Source: Ananas comosus
Lineage: Eukaryota; Streptophyta; Magnoliopsida; Poales; Bromeliaceae
Length of the DNA: 64,000 nucleotides
Direction: 5' to 3'
Assembly (NCBI RefSeq): GCF_001540865.1
Contig: NC_033628.1
Location: 8,270,306-8,334,305 of the forward strand
Shown here: positions 22,191 through 33,700 of the stretch, in pieces
Position numbering within the stretch: the first letter of the stretch is position 1
How the letters are laid out: every line of letters begins with the position of its first letter
Made by a program: the position numbers and the translations under genes
Notes under the pieces: model-generated
Seen by the model: the letters and a program-made list of their open reading frames with translations, nothing else
The model's database searches: none
What the model was told of the DNA's origin: nothing

Positions 22191-23906
22191 ACTCCCTGTG
22201 GCCGCCTAGATTTAACTCGGGCCGAGCCTGGGCACTCACGGCCTCCGCGCACTGCCGCCGTCCATCGACGGGAGCGCCGCCCTCCTTGGACTTCCGGTGA
22301 CCCTCCGGCGACCGGCCGCCGCCGCCCCGAGGCCCCCGGCCGCCGCCTAGCCGCCGCAGACTCCTTGAACCCGAGCTGAGCTGTGCGGGCTCGTTCTTTG
22401 CCGCCGTGCCACCGGCTGCCTCTCACCGCCGGCCAGCACGTGCCCGACCCCTCTTCGACATGCTGCGATTTCCCCCTGCCGGAGCGCCCGCCATCCGGCC
22501 GCCGCTGGTCACCCTTGGGCTCCACTGGTCCGGTAAGCATTAAATGATGTTTTTTGTGCACTGTTTGGGGTTCTGGTCACCTTTCCGGCGATCCGGAGAC
22601 ACCCCGATAATTATGGAAGTAAGCATGATGATCTCTGATCCGTGCCGAACATCGTGCTCACCTCCTTTGGGGTCAGTGATGCCTCGGTTTGCGTGATAGA
22701 CGCATTTTAAACACTGTGCGTGCTGTTTCGCTGTAGTTCGCATCGCTCACGCGCTCGCCACAGCGGCTGGCAGTGCTCTGAATCTGAGCACGGCCTTCGG
22801 CACGCCGAGACCTGTCGGCGAGTGTCTCAGCTTGGCCGAATGACCTTCGGTTTGCGCTGTCGGGCTATAAAAAATCCCGAAAATCACATGAAATAATGTG
22901 ATTTTATGTAATCGGGAGGGTATTTATGCAATTGTGCTTGTCAGGGTCGCTGTTGGCAGCATGTGCGGGCAGTGGGTGACCTCTGAACTGGTTGTCCAAG
23001 GCCCCAAGCCTTGCCGGAAATCAAATGTTGATTTTCGGTGCGTTTTTCAGCGAAATCTGCCGACGGAACGCGTTTTCGGTTCGGAATTCTTCTGACGGTG
23101 CCTCATGATAATTTGTTACGTCGCTGAACCTGGTTGGCTGGTCACCCATGTCGTTTCGAGGGTTCGAAAACGACGAGTGAGTGACGGTGGGTTCCGGTGT
23201 CGAAATTGACACTTCCGGGAACCCGGATCGAAATGATTATCCGATGATAATCAGTTCGATGTGAAGCGATGTGTTTGCTGCCAAGTCCCATGGATAATGG
23301 TATTTAGTGGCAGCGGGTGACTCGTAGCCCGAGTCGGTGTGTTCCGGGACAGTTCGTGGGTCCTGACGGAGTCCCGGTGCGATTATCGGGACTTCCGGCG
23401 TGTTACGGCAATCGGTTTGGAAAACCGATTCCCGTGGACCCTTCGTAGGTTCGGTTGATATCCTTCCGCAGTCGGGAGACCAATGCCAGATATGTACAGG
23501 TGGGTACTTCGACTTGAAGTTGGTACAGTGGTGCACGCTCGGTGACATCTTCTTACCCTGTTCTCTTGTTATTACCTTGCATATATAGTGTTGAGCCTAT
23601 CATCCCTGTTATTCCTGTTTTGCTCTACTTGTTTATTTTCATGTCTAGCTTCATGAGTAGGAGTAGAGCAGTTGTATGATTTCATGTGAGATCGGTGACC
23701 TAGTTGGTCGATGCTTTTATCTCGTATCTTTGACCTATTCGGTCGGCTGACTGCATTGTTATCGTGACCTACTTGGTCGGTTGCACTATTCGATGACCTA
23801 TACGGTCAGTATACCCTGAGGGGTAGGATTGTCGGCTAGTGGCTGACGGTTAGTTCTAGATTATACCGATGTATGATGTAACATCCTTGTGACCTATTGG
23901 TCAGTT
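22191..23906. other. GC-rich, probably LTR-derived segment
   Basis: The first ~350 bp are CCG-rich and end in TCCGGTAAGCATT, a donor-like site, which resembles the transcribed leader of a long-LTR Gypsy element. No domain is seen in any frame. Bases 23697-23902 hold five GACCTANNNGGTC units. The segment is interrupted by a hAT element at 23915 and resumes at 25587. Confidence 0.4.
23697..23902. repeat. Five dispersed GACCTANNNGGTC palindromes
   Basis: Units at 23697-23709, 23732-23744, 23766-23778, 23795-23807 and 23891-23902 (one base shorter). Each is GACC-TA-n-GGTC with variable centre, and spacing is about 29-35 bp for the first four. Confidence 0.8.
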
Positions 23907-23914
23907 CTTGTGTA

Positions 23915-25578
23915 TAGGGGTGGAAACGAGCCGAGCTCGAGCGAGCTTACCTCGGCTCAAATTCGGCTTGAAATTAATTTCGAGCCTAAATTTAAGCTCA
24001 AGCTTGGATTGAAATTAATTCGAGCCGAGCTCGAGCGAGCCTAATTTTGAGTCGAGCGAGCTCGAGCTCTAAACGAGCCGCTTGAAATTCTCAACATCAT
24101 ACGATTAATAGTTTAATTTGTATAGAACATTGATACAAAAATATGTCTAATAGTTCAAAGTATAAAATAATTATATAAAATATAGTATTATAATATGAAA
24201 AAAAAAAATTATGAGTTGAATATCTAATCTTTTCAGCCTCACACGTCTTTTCTTCCGCCTTCAATCTCCATATTATTCATTTTCATTTATGCAGTCAAAA
24301 ATAAATAAATTATATAGATAAATATTGGATTAAACTATCCAATCATATATAACTAAAATTAAAATTTTATATGAATAATAATTTTTTACTTTAAAAATAT
24401 TCTGTATGTTTTCTCAAGCATACAATTAATAGCAAAATAGGCAACGACAGACATATGCTGCTATTTGGTAATATAGAGGGCTTCCGGCTTGGCCACATAG
24501 GGTGAGAGTCAGAAAAAGAGAAAGAGAGAAATATATTAAAAATTTAGAGCTCTGTGAAAGAAAGAAAGAAAGAAAGAAAGGAAAAATGTATAAATTTAGT
24601 AAAATTTTGCTCTTTTATTTGTCTATTGGGTTTGTTTTTATGGGCCAACAATATTGGCCCAATTTTAACTAAACTCAGATTATTCACTCCAGCCTATACA
24701 TAATTAAAATATTATATATATATATATATGAAGTGAATGCTATCGGAAGCACGGAGCTTCGTGCTTCCAGCTCGTTTTCGATGTTGCGACTTTCGAATCG
24801 TCGATCGGCTCCGTTAAACTTGATATATATATGAGTGAATGCTATCGAAGCATGGAGCCTTCCGTGCTTCCAGCTCGTTTTCGATGTTGCGACTTTCGAA
24901 TCGTCGATCGGCTCCGTTAAACTTGATCTAGAATATTTGAGTACCTAGAAAATAAATTTTATTATTTTTCGATATCATTTGCCTAGTGATCGAATGGGCT
25001 CAAATCAACAAATTTCATGGAACGGTAGTGAGCCGTTTGCAAGTTTAACGGTGTAGAAATATCCAAATCACGTGAAATTTTGATAGACAATTCTTTATAC
25101 TATATAAAATAAGATCAATATCTTTGATTTAAAATTTTAATGTCATATTATTACATTTTGTAAGATTTTTATTTTCAGCCGTTGATTTTGAGCCCCTTCG
25201 TTCACTAGGCAAATGATATCATAAAATCATAAAATTTATTTTCTAGGTACTTCAAATACTCTAGATCAAGTTTAACGGAGCCGATCGACGATTCGAAAGT
25301 CGCAACATCAAAAACGAGCTGGAAGCACGGAAGGCTCCGTGCTTCCGATAGCATAGTAGCCTCACTCTATATATATATATATATATATTCGAGCTTTTCG
25401 AGTTTTTCGAGCCTAATTAGAACGAGCCGAGTAATACTCAAGCTCGGCTTGAAATGAATTTCGAGCCTTTTTTTTTGTTCAAGCTCGGCTCATTTAATTT
25501 CGAGTCGAGTTCAAGCGAGCCAAATATCGAGTCAAACGCGAGTCGAACGCGAGCCGGCTCGCTCATTTGCCAGCCCTA
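23915..25578. mobile_element. Non-autonomous hAT element
   Basis: Left end TAGGGGTGGAAACGAGC and right end (complement) TAGGGCTGGCAAATGAGC are imperfect terminal inverted repeats. They are flanked by the exact 8-bp duplication CTTGTGTA (23907-23914 and 25579-25586), the size typical of hAT. Sub-terminal regions are rich in GAGCTCGAGC and CGAGCC motifs. No transposase is encoded. A foldback element is inserted at 24829-25375. Confidence 0.93.
24726..25375. mobile_element. Foldback element (copy 1) with an extra left end
   Basis: The full unit (about 24829-25375) has long inverted arms (24831-25005 and 25180-25375). Both arms carry GCTATCGGAAGCACGG-like ends, CGACTTTCGAATCGTCGATC and CATTTGCCTAGTGA. 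A ~175-bp spacer separates them. A ~100-bp duplicate of the left end alone stands immediately before (24726-24826). Both sides are (TA)n, so insertion was into TA-rich target. Related copies: 48745-49282, 49380-49955, 50245-50950. Confidence 0.85.
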
Positions 25579-25586
25579 CTTGTGTA

Positions 25587-26329
25587 TATAGATGTATGTT
25601 GGTTTGAGTGGTATATTGAGCTAACAAATCGTCGAGCTTTATTGATAATGTCAGACTTGGACTTGTTGGTCAGGAGAAAAGTGAGGTCTTGAACCTAGGA
25701 CTGTCGAAATGCAGCATGTGGCTTTTCGCTGATGGGGATTTGACTTCGGCTGTTCGTGTTTTAAACTGGTAGGAGACTGTGGTCTTCGAGAGAGTGTTAT
25801 TGACTCAGGTTTTAGGACTATGATACGTTTTCACTCGTGGTGAGCTGGTTGACGTTGTTGGCTAGTCGGAGTGTGTCATTTTGGCCTGTGAAAATATACT
25901 CCAGACTTGTGGCATTGTTTCGTGACTTCTCTACGTGAATTTTCGATGTAGTGAGTCGGTTACAGATTCACGGACCAAGGTTGAGTGGACCTAGAGTTTC
26001 TGAGTGGTAAGTTATTAACTCAGATTTGGCAGATATGGGATCAGATAATTCTAGTCGCGGAACTGTTTTGTCCCCAGGTTATATGATGGTGTTGATCCCG
26101 GTGGGTTTTGGTCCATAGATTTTGGGTTGGTACGTCTTCCCTCGTCTTGTCCGAGTGGAACCGCAATTCTATTCTCCCTTTCTTCGGAGGTTGATTTGTC
26201 CAGATTCAAGGAAATGTAATTGACCAGTACTCAAAGGTGATACCGCAGTGGTGGAGTGATATCCATATGCGATCACGGTGGGTACGTGGTCAAGTTTCGG
26301 GGACGAAACTTCCTTTAAGGGGGGATGAT
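25587..26329 (+). other. Gypsy 3' untranslated region with polypurine tract
   Basis: No open frame. It ends with GGGGACGAAACTTCC and TTTAAGGGGGGATGA (26314-26328), the typical sequence immediately before the 3' LTR of plant Tekay/Del-type Gypsy elements. Confidence 0.65.
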
Positions 26330-26726
26330 GTAAGGACTGAGATTTTGGTAGTGTAGATAAACTCTCTGTTGATGATGTTTTTGTGTGTATTTTAATTACA
26401 AAAGCACTTGTCAAGTTTCGGGAGAAAACGAGTTTGAATGGAGAAGTTACGCGACTTTTATTTTTTCACTTAAAGTGAATAGTAACTCGCTTTTCCGGTG
26501 AGGCCACGGTGTAGAGTTGGCTTCCGGCGCGTATCAGACTCCATTTATAGCAATCCAATAACTCGTTTTGAACGGTTCGGCTATTCTGGAACTAATGGCA
26601 CTGACGGATTGTATATTTGATGCACGATTTTCGAGTAAAAGGAAGTTTATGGGTTTTACACATATATGTAAGTGTGGTGTTGGAAAGTTGGAGAGTGGAT
26701 GAGTTTAGTCGCAAATCAGCGACCAA
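26330..26726 (+). repeat. Truncated 3' LTR of a Tekay/Del-like Gypsy
   Basis: Begins TGTAAGGACTGAG right after the polypurine tract, a start common in this Gypsy group. It breaks off near 26726, where pol-like sequence of another fragment follows. Confidence 0.6.
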
Positions 26727-26769
26727 ATCTGTCACGCCTCGGATCGACTGTGGAGCGAGGATTGTGACG

Positions 26770-27283
26770 TTCCGCGAGCCAGGCTAGGTGGAGTTTACAT
26801 ACAGGGGTTGCAGGAGTACGTTGTTTGCCACTTGGATATCGTTGGCGTGGGCTCGACAGCTGATGAGTAGAGGATGCATCGCTTTTCTGGCGACGGTTGT
26901 AGAGGTACCTACGGCGGCCCCGGGACTCGAGGATATCTCTATAGTTCGCAAGTTTCCGGATGTTTTTCTCCCGGAGTTGACGACTATGCCGCCGGATAGA
27001 GAGATCGAGTTTGTGATTGATGTAGTTCATGGAACTGCACCAATCTCGAAGGCACCCTATCGGATGGCACCGGCAAAGCTGAGAGAGCTAAAGGTGCAGC
27101 TTCAGGATCTGATGGATAAGAGGTATGTGAGACCCAATGTATCGACTTGGGGAGCGCCGGTATTATTTGTAAAGAAGAATGATGGTTCACTCCAATTATG
27201 TGTGGATTATCGGGAGCTAAATAAAGTGACCATCAAGAACAAGTATCCTTTGCCGCGCGCATCAATAATCTGTTTGATCAGCG
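26770..27283 (+). pseudogene. Gypsy pol fragment: protease-RT linker and RT N-terminus
   Basis: Frame 26788-27300 holds [56 protein letters not shown], and [21 protein letters not shown], the classic start of a plant Ty3/Gypsy RT. It breaks after the PLPR region at about 27280; the catalytic YVDD part is missing. Next comes gag-type sequence, so the order is not that of any intact element. Confidence 0.9.
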
Positions 27284-27402
27284 ATGGAGAAGCTATTTGA
27301 AGACTTGTTCATACCAGAGAGGGAGCAGGTACATTTGGGAGTGCACTGCTTGGCTGGCGATGCGCATTCTTGGTGGAGGAGGATGAGGCGAGACCGAGGG
27401 TT
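27284..27402 (+). pseudogene. Gypsy gag fragment, left piece
   Basis: Reads [20 protein letters not shown]...GDAHSWWRRMRRDRG, matching the gag core of the 36949-46717 element (METLFENLYTLERDKVNLAV, VWWKGVKRDR). It is cut by a solo LTR at 27403 and continues at 29858. Confidence 0.85.
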
Positions 27403-29852
27403 TGTCACGCCCCGCAACCGCCAATTTGGTCGGTTCGGACACGTCGAACAGACGCCGAACGGACAGTACCTCTCCTATCCGCCTAAGGCTAATAACAGGA
27501 TCATATACATACAAGTTGCCCAGGAAAAACTTAAACAACATACATGATCATCGCGAGATAACAAGCATGTCATACTACAAGTAAACAAGAGAGAGTTCTA
27601 ACTATTACAACTATTCAACTTCAGATTTATATTTACATTTCCAAAAAGTATACAAGTTCATCTCATAATAACATAAGTAACTCTCCAAAAGCCTCTCACC
27701 AACTATACATCATACATCAGTCATATACACAGGGTACTCTAATGCAGAAAGGAAAGCTACTAGCTACCATGGGGCTATACCCTTACCGTGATCCTCGGTC
27801 GGAACGCTCGAACTCGGACCTGCAATAAAGTGGGGTGAGAACTATTGTCCATAGTTCCCAGTGGGTTCGGCCGCTGACTCCGCCGATCTTCCCACTAGGT
27901 ATAAGCAGGCATAAGCAGATAGATATGCGGAAATAAACTGCTACATAGTAATGAAAACTGCAACATGCTACTATGCCTCAAGAACAAAATAATGAATGAA
28001 TATAGCAATGTATTTTACTAACATGCTACTATGTCTCTACATCAAGTATGAATGCAACATCTACTATGCTCAAGATGCGTATCTCTCATGAGATCATTAC
28101 CTAATCCACTTGGCTAACCCGAAGGTTACGCCCCGACTCACGTTTCGAATCCCATAAGTGAGAAGCTACCCCGCATTTACCCTACCCGAGACCGTCTGCG
28201 GGACAACTACGTCTGCCCCTCGTGTGACCACCTCTGGAGTGCACTGCTTGTGTGGAGCGACCACCTCAAGCTCAAAACAGACCATGTGAGTACGATTCAA
28301 TCCTCGCCAACTGAGGATACCCTGTCAACTAGAGCTAATAGAAACTCGGGAACTCAACTATCCCAATGTCCATGTCAAGTGTCTCAACTACACTATGTTC
28401 TATGCCACATATCATAGTCCTTGTCTAGTGTTTCGTCTACACTAAGGTTCATGCCACTCGTCATGCCATCAACATTATTTACATGCCACTCGTTCATGTC
28501 ATAGTGCCTTTAATACACTAGTTTACATGTCCCTCGTTTTCATTATCGAGTTCAAGTTCACCCTTTTCTTATCACTATAGGATTACATGTCACAAGACTC
28601 AATCCTCATGCTCCCTAGGTTCATGTGTCAAGCCTACAATGCTACACTACTAAGAAAGCATGCAAGGAAACAGAAATACAACTATACCATACATCCTATA
28701 ATGCATAAGAACATTATGTGAAATATGATCGATAATCTAAGTCGGACATAGAAGGAAGTCCAACTGCTTCGGGATGACACCACCCACTACTAGGTGATGT
28801 AGAGATGCTAGAAATCCGACTTCAAGATTTTTGGACGTCGCCTCGGCTCTCCAGGCGAAAACGAAGCTCAAACAGTCCTTTTTCCCAATATCTTCGCGCA
28901 GACTCGACGGATCGCCGAACCGACTTCACCAGCCCATTAGAATACCTAGCAATTAGGTATAAAAGAGATTAATCCCAACTTTAGATCTCATTTTAACAAA
29001 ACCCCTATTTGGAACCCTAAAGCATAATTATTGCGAGAATCCGACGTATAGCTTCGCGATTCGAGCAATAATCATCTACCTAGTATCCTAGGGTTCACCC
29101 AAGACCAATTCTAAAGTATAAAAACTTAACCCTAGAAATCCACCATTGTTGCCCAAAAAGATTACCTCAAAAGTTTGCTCCAACGGTGAGGAAGAAGATG
29201 AAGAAGATGAAGTTCTTCTTCTTAGCTTGCTCCTCCCCCAAGTCTCTCTCCTACTTCCACCCTTGAAGAAAGAGAGAAAAAAGCTTAGAGAGAGAGAAGG
29301 AGAAAAAACACACGAAGGGAAGTGTTCTCTGGCTATGAACGCAAGAGAGGGAGATGGGGTCCATTTATAGGCTGCCATAATTGCAATAAAACCCCTTAAC
29401 AATTGCTATTTGCAACATACTGCCACCTGCAGTTTTCTGCACTTGGTACCGGTGTGTGGGATTTTTGTCACCAGTACACCGCTACGCAGAGGCCAAACCC
29501 GAGAGTTGCTACTCTCGGTTTGTTACGGGGTACCGGTACTACCCTGATGTTGTACCGTTACACAGCCCCGAATTGCCCAAACCCGAGAGCAGCTGCTCGC
29601 AGTTGCCTGCCTGGTACCGGTACCACCATGGTGCTTAACCGGTACACAGTGCCCAGACTGCATTTTGGCATTTGTTCAACTTCTATTTCGCACCAAGCAA
29701 TGCTAATATCGAACTATCTCACTTGGAGTTCAACTTTAACCCTTCGAACATTATTGGAATGTTAAATGGAACATGTCCAAGCATTTCTCTCGCCACGCTT
29801 TGGTCCTTTTGACCAAAAGTTGTTTAATTGGACAGTGAATCAATATCTTACA
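27403..29852 (-). mobile_element. Solo Gypsy LTR 'I' inserted in a gag fragment
   Basis: 2,450 bp from TGTCACGCCCCGC to ATCTTACA, flanked by the exact 5-bp duplication GGGTT (27398-27402 and 29853-29857). Inside: hairpin block GTGAGAACTATTGTCCATAGTTCCCAGTGGG-type at 27836-27866 (described by position), GA-rich region (29260-29310) and GTACCGGTAC-type palindromes (29447-29645) about 200-400 bp from its minus-strand start. No internal domain, so it is a product of LTR-LTR recombination. Confidence 0.92.
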
Positions 29853-29857
29853 GGGTT

Positions 29858-30045
29858 GGTGGCATTGCAAATGAAGTGGGATGAGTTCTGTGGAATGCTG
29901 TACGTTCCCAAACAGCGTAAAGCAAAAGCTCGAGGAGGACCTGAAGAAGTTTCAGCAGGGGGAGTGATCAGTTCAGGAGTACACTCGTGAGTTTACCCTT
30001 CTCCTGAATTGTGTTCCTTTTGTAGCCAGAGATGAGACCCATCGA
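29858..30045 (+). pseudogene. Gypsy gag fragment, right piece
   Basis: Resumes the frame after the solo LTR (LVALQMKWDEFCGMLYVP) and continues, with a frameshift and an in-frame stop, through QEYTREFTLLLNCVPFVARDE, the Retrotrans_gag core. It ends abruptly at about 30045 against a gag N-terminus on the other strand. Confidence 0.82.
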
Positions 30046-30367
30046 CATACAACTTGTCACTCGGGGTGGTCTCCATTGCCGTCTCGATACCCTCCGCGCC
30101 TCTCCCCGAAGTCAAGGCGCGATCAGAAACCTCACGGAATCTCTTAAGGTCAGCCGTCTGTTGGATCAACAGGCCCTCCAATCGCCTGATTCCCTCATCT
30201 TGTCGGCGCAAGGCTTCGGCATGAAGTAGTGCCACGCTCGTCTGTCGCTCCACCACGCCAACTAAAGTGGCCAACTGCTCTCTCAACTCCCGAATCTCGC
30301 CGGATCAGGGGGATGCAAGCTTCTCTGGCTCGGTCGCCCCGGCTGCCGTAGAGCGTGTCGTCGACAT
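30046..30367 (-). pseudogene. Gypsy gag N-terminal fragment 'G'
   Basis: ATG at 30367, start MSTTRSTAAGATEPEK, with an in-frame TGA about 20 codons in, then LREQLATLVGVVERQ and RRLEGLLIQQTADLKRF. It is the counterpart of the 'E' fragment at 21938 in the opposite orientation and stops being recognisable at about 30046. Confidence 0.82.
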
Positions 30368-30696
30368 CACAAGCTATAACAAACATAACAAGCACAGGTT
30401 AAAACAACCCATACTATTGCAACCCCACTCATAAGTACAATATCCCAATCATGTGAAAGTAATGAAGTGACCTCCCATCATTCCTCGATATCACGTTGTC
30501 GGCCGCCAACGTGATCTTGTAAGGACATAGATGTTATTCACTTCGATCAAACTCTAACACTTTTGGAGTTACAAATATGACCCAATCATAATACTTTCGC
30601 CCACAAATGGTCCCAAAAGACCCGGTCTCTTATGTTCCTATCCCTTATCGTCCAACCAGCCTAAGGTTTGCTAGGTCCTCTAAGACTCAACCCTAG
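30368..30696 (-). other. Gypsy 'G' leader with dimer-site-like stem-loop
   Basis: Outer stem GAAGTGA (30464-30470) with TCACTTC (30538-30544); inner stem TCACGTTG/CAACGTGA (30491-30514) with an 8-nt loop that in the RNA sense is G-CGGCCG-A. It lies ~120 nt upstream of the gag ATG. Confidence 0.75.
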
Positions 30697-30708
30697 GCTC
30701 TGATACCA
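30697..30708 (-). promoter_or_regulatory. Gypsy 'G' primer binding site
   Basis: Plus strand GCTCTGATACCA, 8 bp before the LTR start at 30717; an intact tRNA-Met type PBS. Confidence 0.85.
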
Positions 30709-30716
30709 CTATAATC

Positions 30717-33700
30717 TGTCACGCCATGGGACCCAGTGGAAGCCCGCCCGACATGTGCACAGACCCGCCGTGTACGCCAAGCAACCACGATGCACACAAG
30801 GCGTCTACCAAAAACTAGAAATGAACAAGATAAAGTCCTAACAAGGCTATCAGAGCGAGTAATATAAATTTACTAATGTTCTATCACAAAGAGGTCCACA
30901 AAAAAATACAAAGTGTATACATAAATCCACAAGTCTAACAACATCTCTCAAGTACATAATACATCTTTCTACAAGATACAAAAAGAAAGATGATAACAGA
31001 TCCATCTAAATAACTATGTAGGGGCTCTAGTTCGTCGCTAACCCCTTGCCATGATCTCTAGCCTCTCCCGCCGCGAAAGGCTCTGCAATAAAACCGACAA
31101 CAAATGGGGGTGAGAACTATTAAATAATAGTTCCCAGTGGGTAAGCCGCCGAGAGTGGCGAAATACACCACTAGGTCAACTGAGGCATGCTATAAAGGGG
31201 TAAGTAAGCAACATGTATAATAAGCAGGTATAATAATCATGTTTAAACATAGTCATGACTCCACTACAAGTTTAATTATCATGTATATGATGGTCTATTT
31301 TCATTTGATCAACTATATGTCAATGTCGATTTACATGTATATTTCACTATATGCCAATATTAGGTTACATGCACATTCAATTATATGCCAATATTAGTTT
31401 ACATGCATGTTTATGATGTCCATAATGCTACAATGAATAATTATGCTTTTCTTTACCATTCTAACCATACAATATGCCAATCAATATAGGTATGACATAC
31501 TACCACTAGAGTGTCAATGCTAAGAATGACTAACATTGTCACGTCCCGAGGCCGCCAATTTGGTCGGTTCGGGCACGCGAACAGACGCCGAACGGACAGC
31601 ACCTCCCCTGTCCGCCCAAGGATCCAACAATATGTATAATACTAGTAATTCAATACAGGATAAATACAATTATACAAGGTTTGCATAAGGGCAAACAACA
31701 ACTAATTCACAAGTGAAAGCATCGAAACTAACTAAACATACAACATACAAGTCATTTGATTTCCTTTGAATCAAACACAAGTAAATTTAAACTATTACAT
31801 TCATATTCTTTTTCATTCACATTTACATCACATTAGCTTTCATCCAAATACATAAATTACATCATTTAACATTTCTAGTTCAACATACAAAAGTTGATTA
31901 CTAAAACATAGGGTATGCCTATAAACTCCGAGGCCGCTATCTACGGCGCGATACCCTTGCCTCGATCCTCTGCTGCACCGTTCGCACACGGATCTGCAGG
32001 GTTAGTGGTGGTGTGAGAACTAAACGAAGTTCCCAGTGGGTTCGGCCGCCGACCGCGCCGACTCGCCCACTAGGTCTATTCAGGCATATGTATTTCAATA
32101 AGGATAGATATTCAAACCAGCTAATGCAACTAACACAATGCCTGCAAGAAAATAGTCAGCAGATAGATAATCCATAATCATGATAATTATGCATGCATGT
32201 TCATGTCTCATTCTCTTTGGCCTTTACCCAATCATTCTGGGGTGCTCCTGGTTTACCCCAAACTCACAATCCACACATCCTGTCTACCGGGGGAGGCACA
32301 AGGCTCAACCACCCGAGGGATTTTCGCCGGGGTACTCTCCCCGTGGTGTCTACACCCCCGAGTACACCGCTTGAGGATGAGCTACCTCTCTCAAGCCGGA
32401 ACTAATGTGTGAGTACGATCCAATCCTCAATTTGAGGACGTAGCCAAACCTGTCTCAATGCACAAAGCCTCGATGCTCATGATAGGTTATTACCATATCA
32501 CATTTCCATTATACCTGAGCCACAATGGTCCTGATGCCACAATAAGGTAAACCTTGTTTAGCCGTTCTCATTTTCGGTGCCAATCTGGTCACTAATGTCA
32601 ATGTCACCTTTATTTACTATTGTCATAGTCTGTTCTAGCATTCACATACACATAGGGTTCTTTCATACATGGTTCCCATGGTTTCTCATTATTTCACATA
32701 TTCTTTAAACATCTAAATGCAATTCAACCAAGAACACATATCACACTATCCTATATGCATGAATGCTAACGCCAATATGCTCAAAGAAGGTAACATAGAC
32801 ATAGAGAGAAATCCGGTGTTTCCGGACAGCATCCCCCACCTTTTGGTGATGCCAAGATGCCGTAATCCAATTTTTCATGATTTTTAGACTTCCACGCCGC
32901 AAGCTACGACGATCTATACCAATTTAGCCCGTTTTCTCAATTTCTCCGCGCATGCTCGTCGTATCACCAAACCGAGCGCACCAACGCGTTCGTTGACCTA
33001 TCAATTAGGTTAAAAAGAGATCAATCCCAAGATTGAACCTCAAAATCTCAAAATCCTAACTTTAGGTCCTTGTACATTATCATCTTCCCCAAACTAGTCC
33101 TTATACATGAATAACATGGGGGAAATCCTCAACTCATCTCTTAGAAGCATGCTAGAAAGAAACAAACCAAAACCCTAACTCAAAACTCATGGAAACTTAC
33201 CTTGGAGTCCAAGCCTTCCTTGTACACTTGCACTCTTGCAAGCAACACCTTCAACTTTGCCTACTTCTACTTCCAAACTCCTCCAAATCCCCTCCTTGTC
33301 CAAGCTCTAGAGAGAGAGGAAGAGAGAAGAGAAGGGTTTTAGAGAGAGAGAGGGAGATATTTTGGTGTAGGGTTGAGAGCAAATGAGCTCTCACACAAGC
33401 CCTAACCCATATAACCCTTCATCAAGTCACATTAGCACATAAGCCCCTCTCAATTGTATTTTTACAATCAGCCCTCACTGGGCATTTTTCGCATACGAGG
33501 ACCGGTCTCTCCCCACAGGGACCGGTCCCCGAGAGCACTCCTCTCAGGACTTAGCCAAATTTTCATCTTTTTGGCTTGCTACGTGCACGGGGACCGGTCT
33601 CTCCTCCAGGGACCAGTTCCCGAGAGCACGATTTCCAGAACTTAGCCGTTGGGCAATCTTCCAACCTACGGGGACCGGTCTCTCCCCTCAGGGACCGGTC

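Noticed and set aside
22154..22561. 135-residue minus-strand frame, Arg/Gly-rich
   Set aside because: Composition reflects GC-rich noncoding DNA; no domain, and frames of similar type are open on both strands.
26727..26760. Another LTR start (TGTCACGCCTCGG)
   Set aside because: Only about 13 bases match the Gypsy LTR end; pol-like sequence follows within 40 bp, so at most a tiny remnant.
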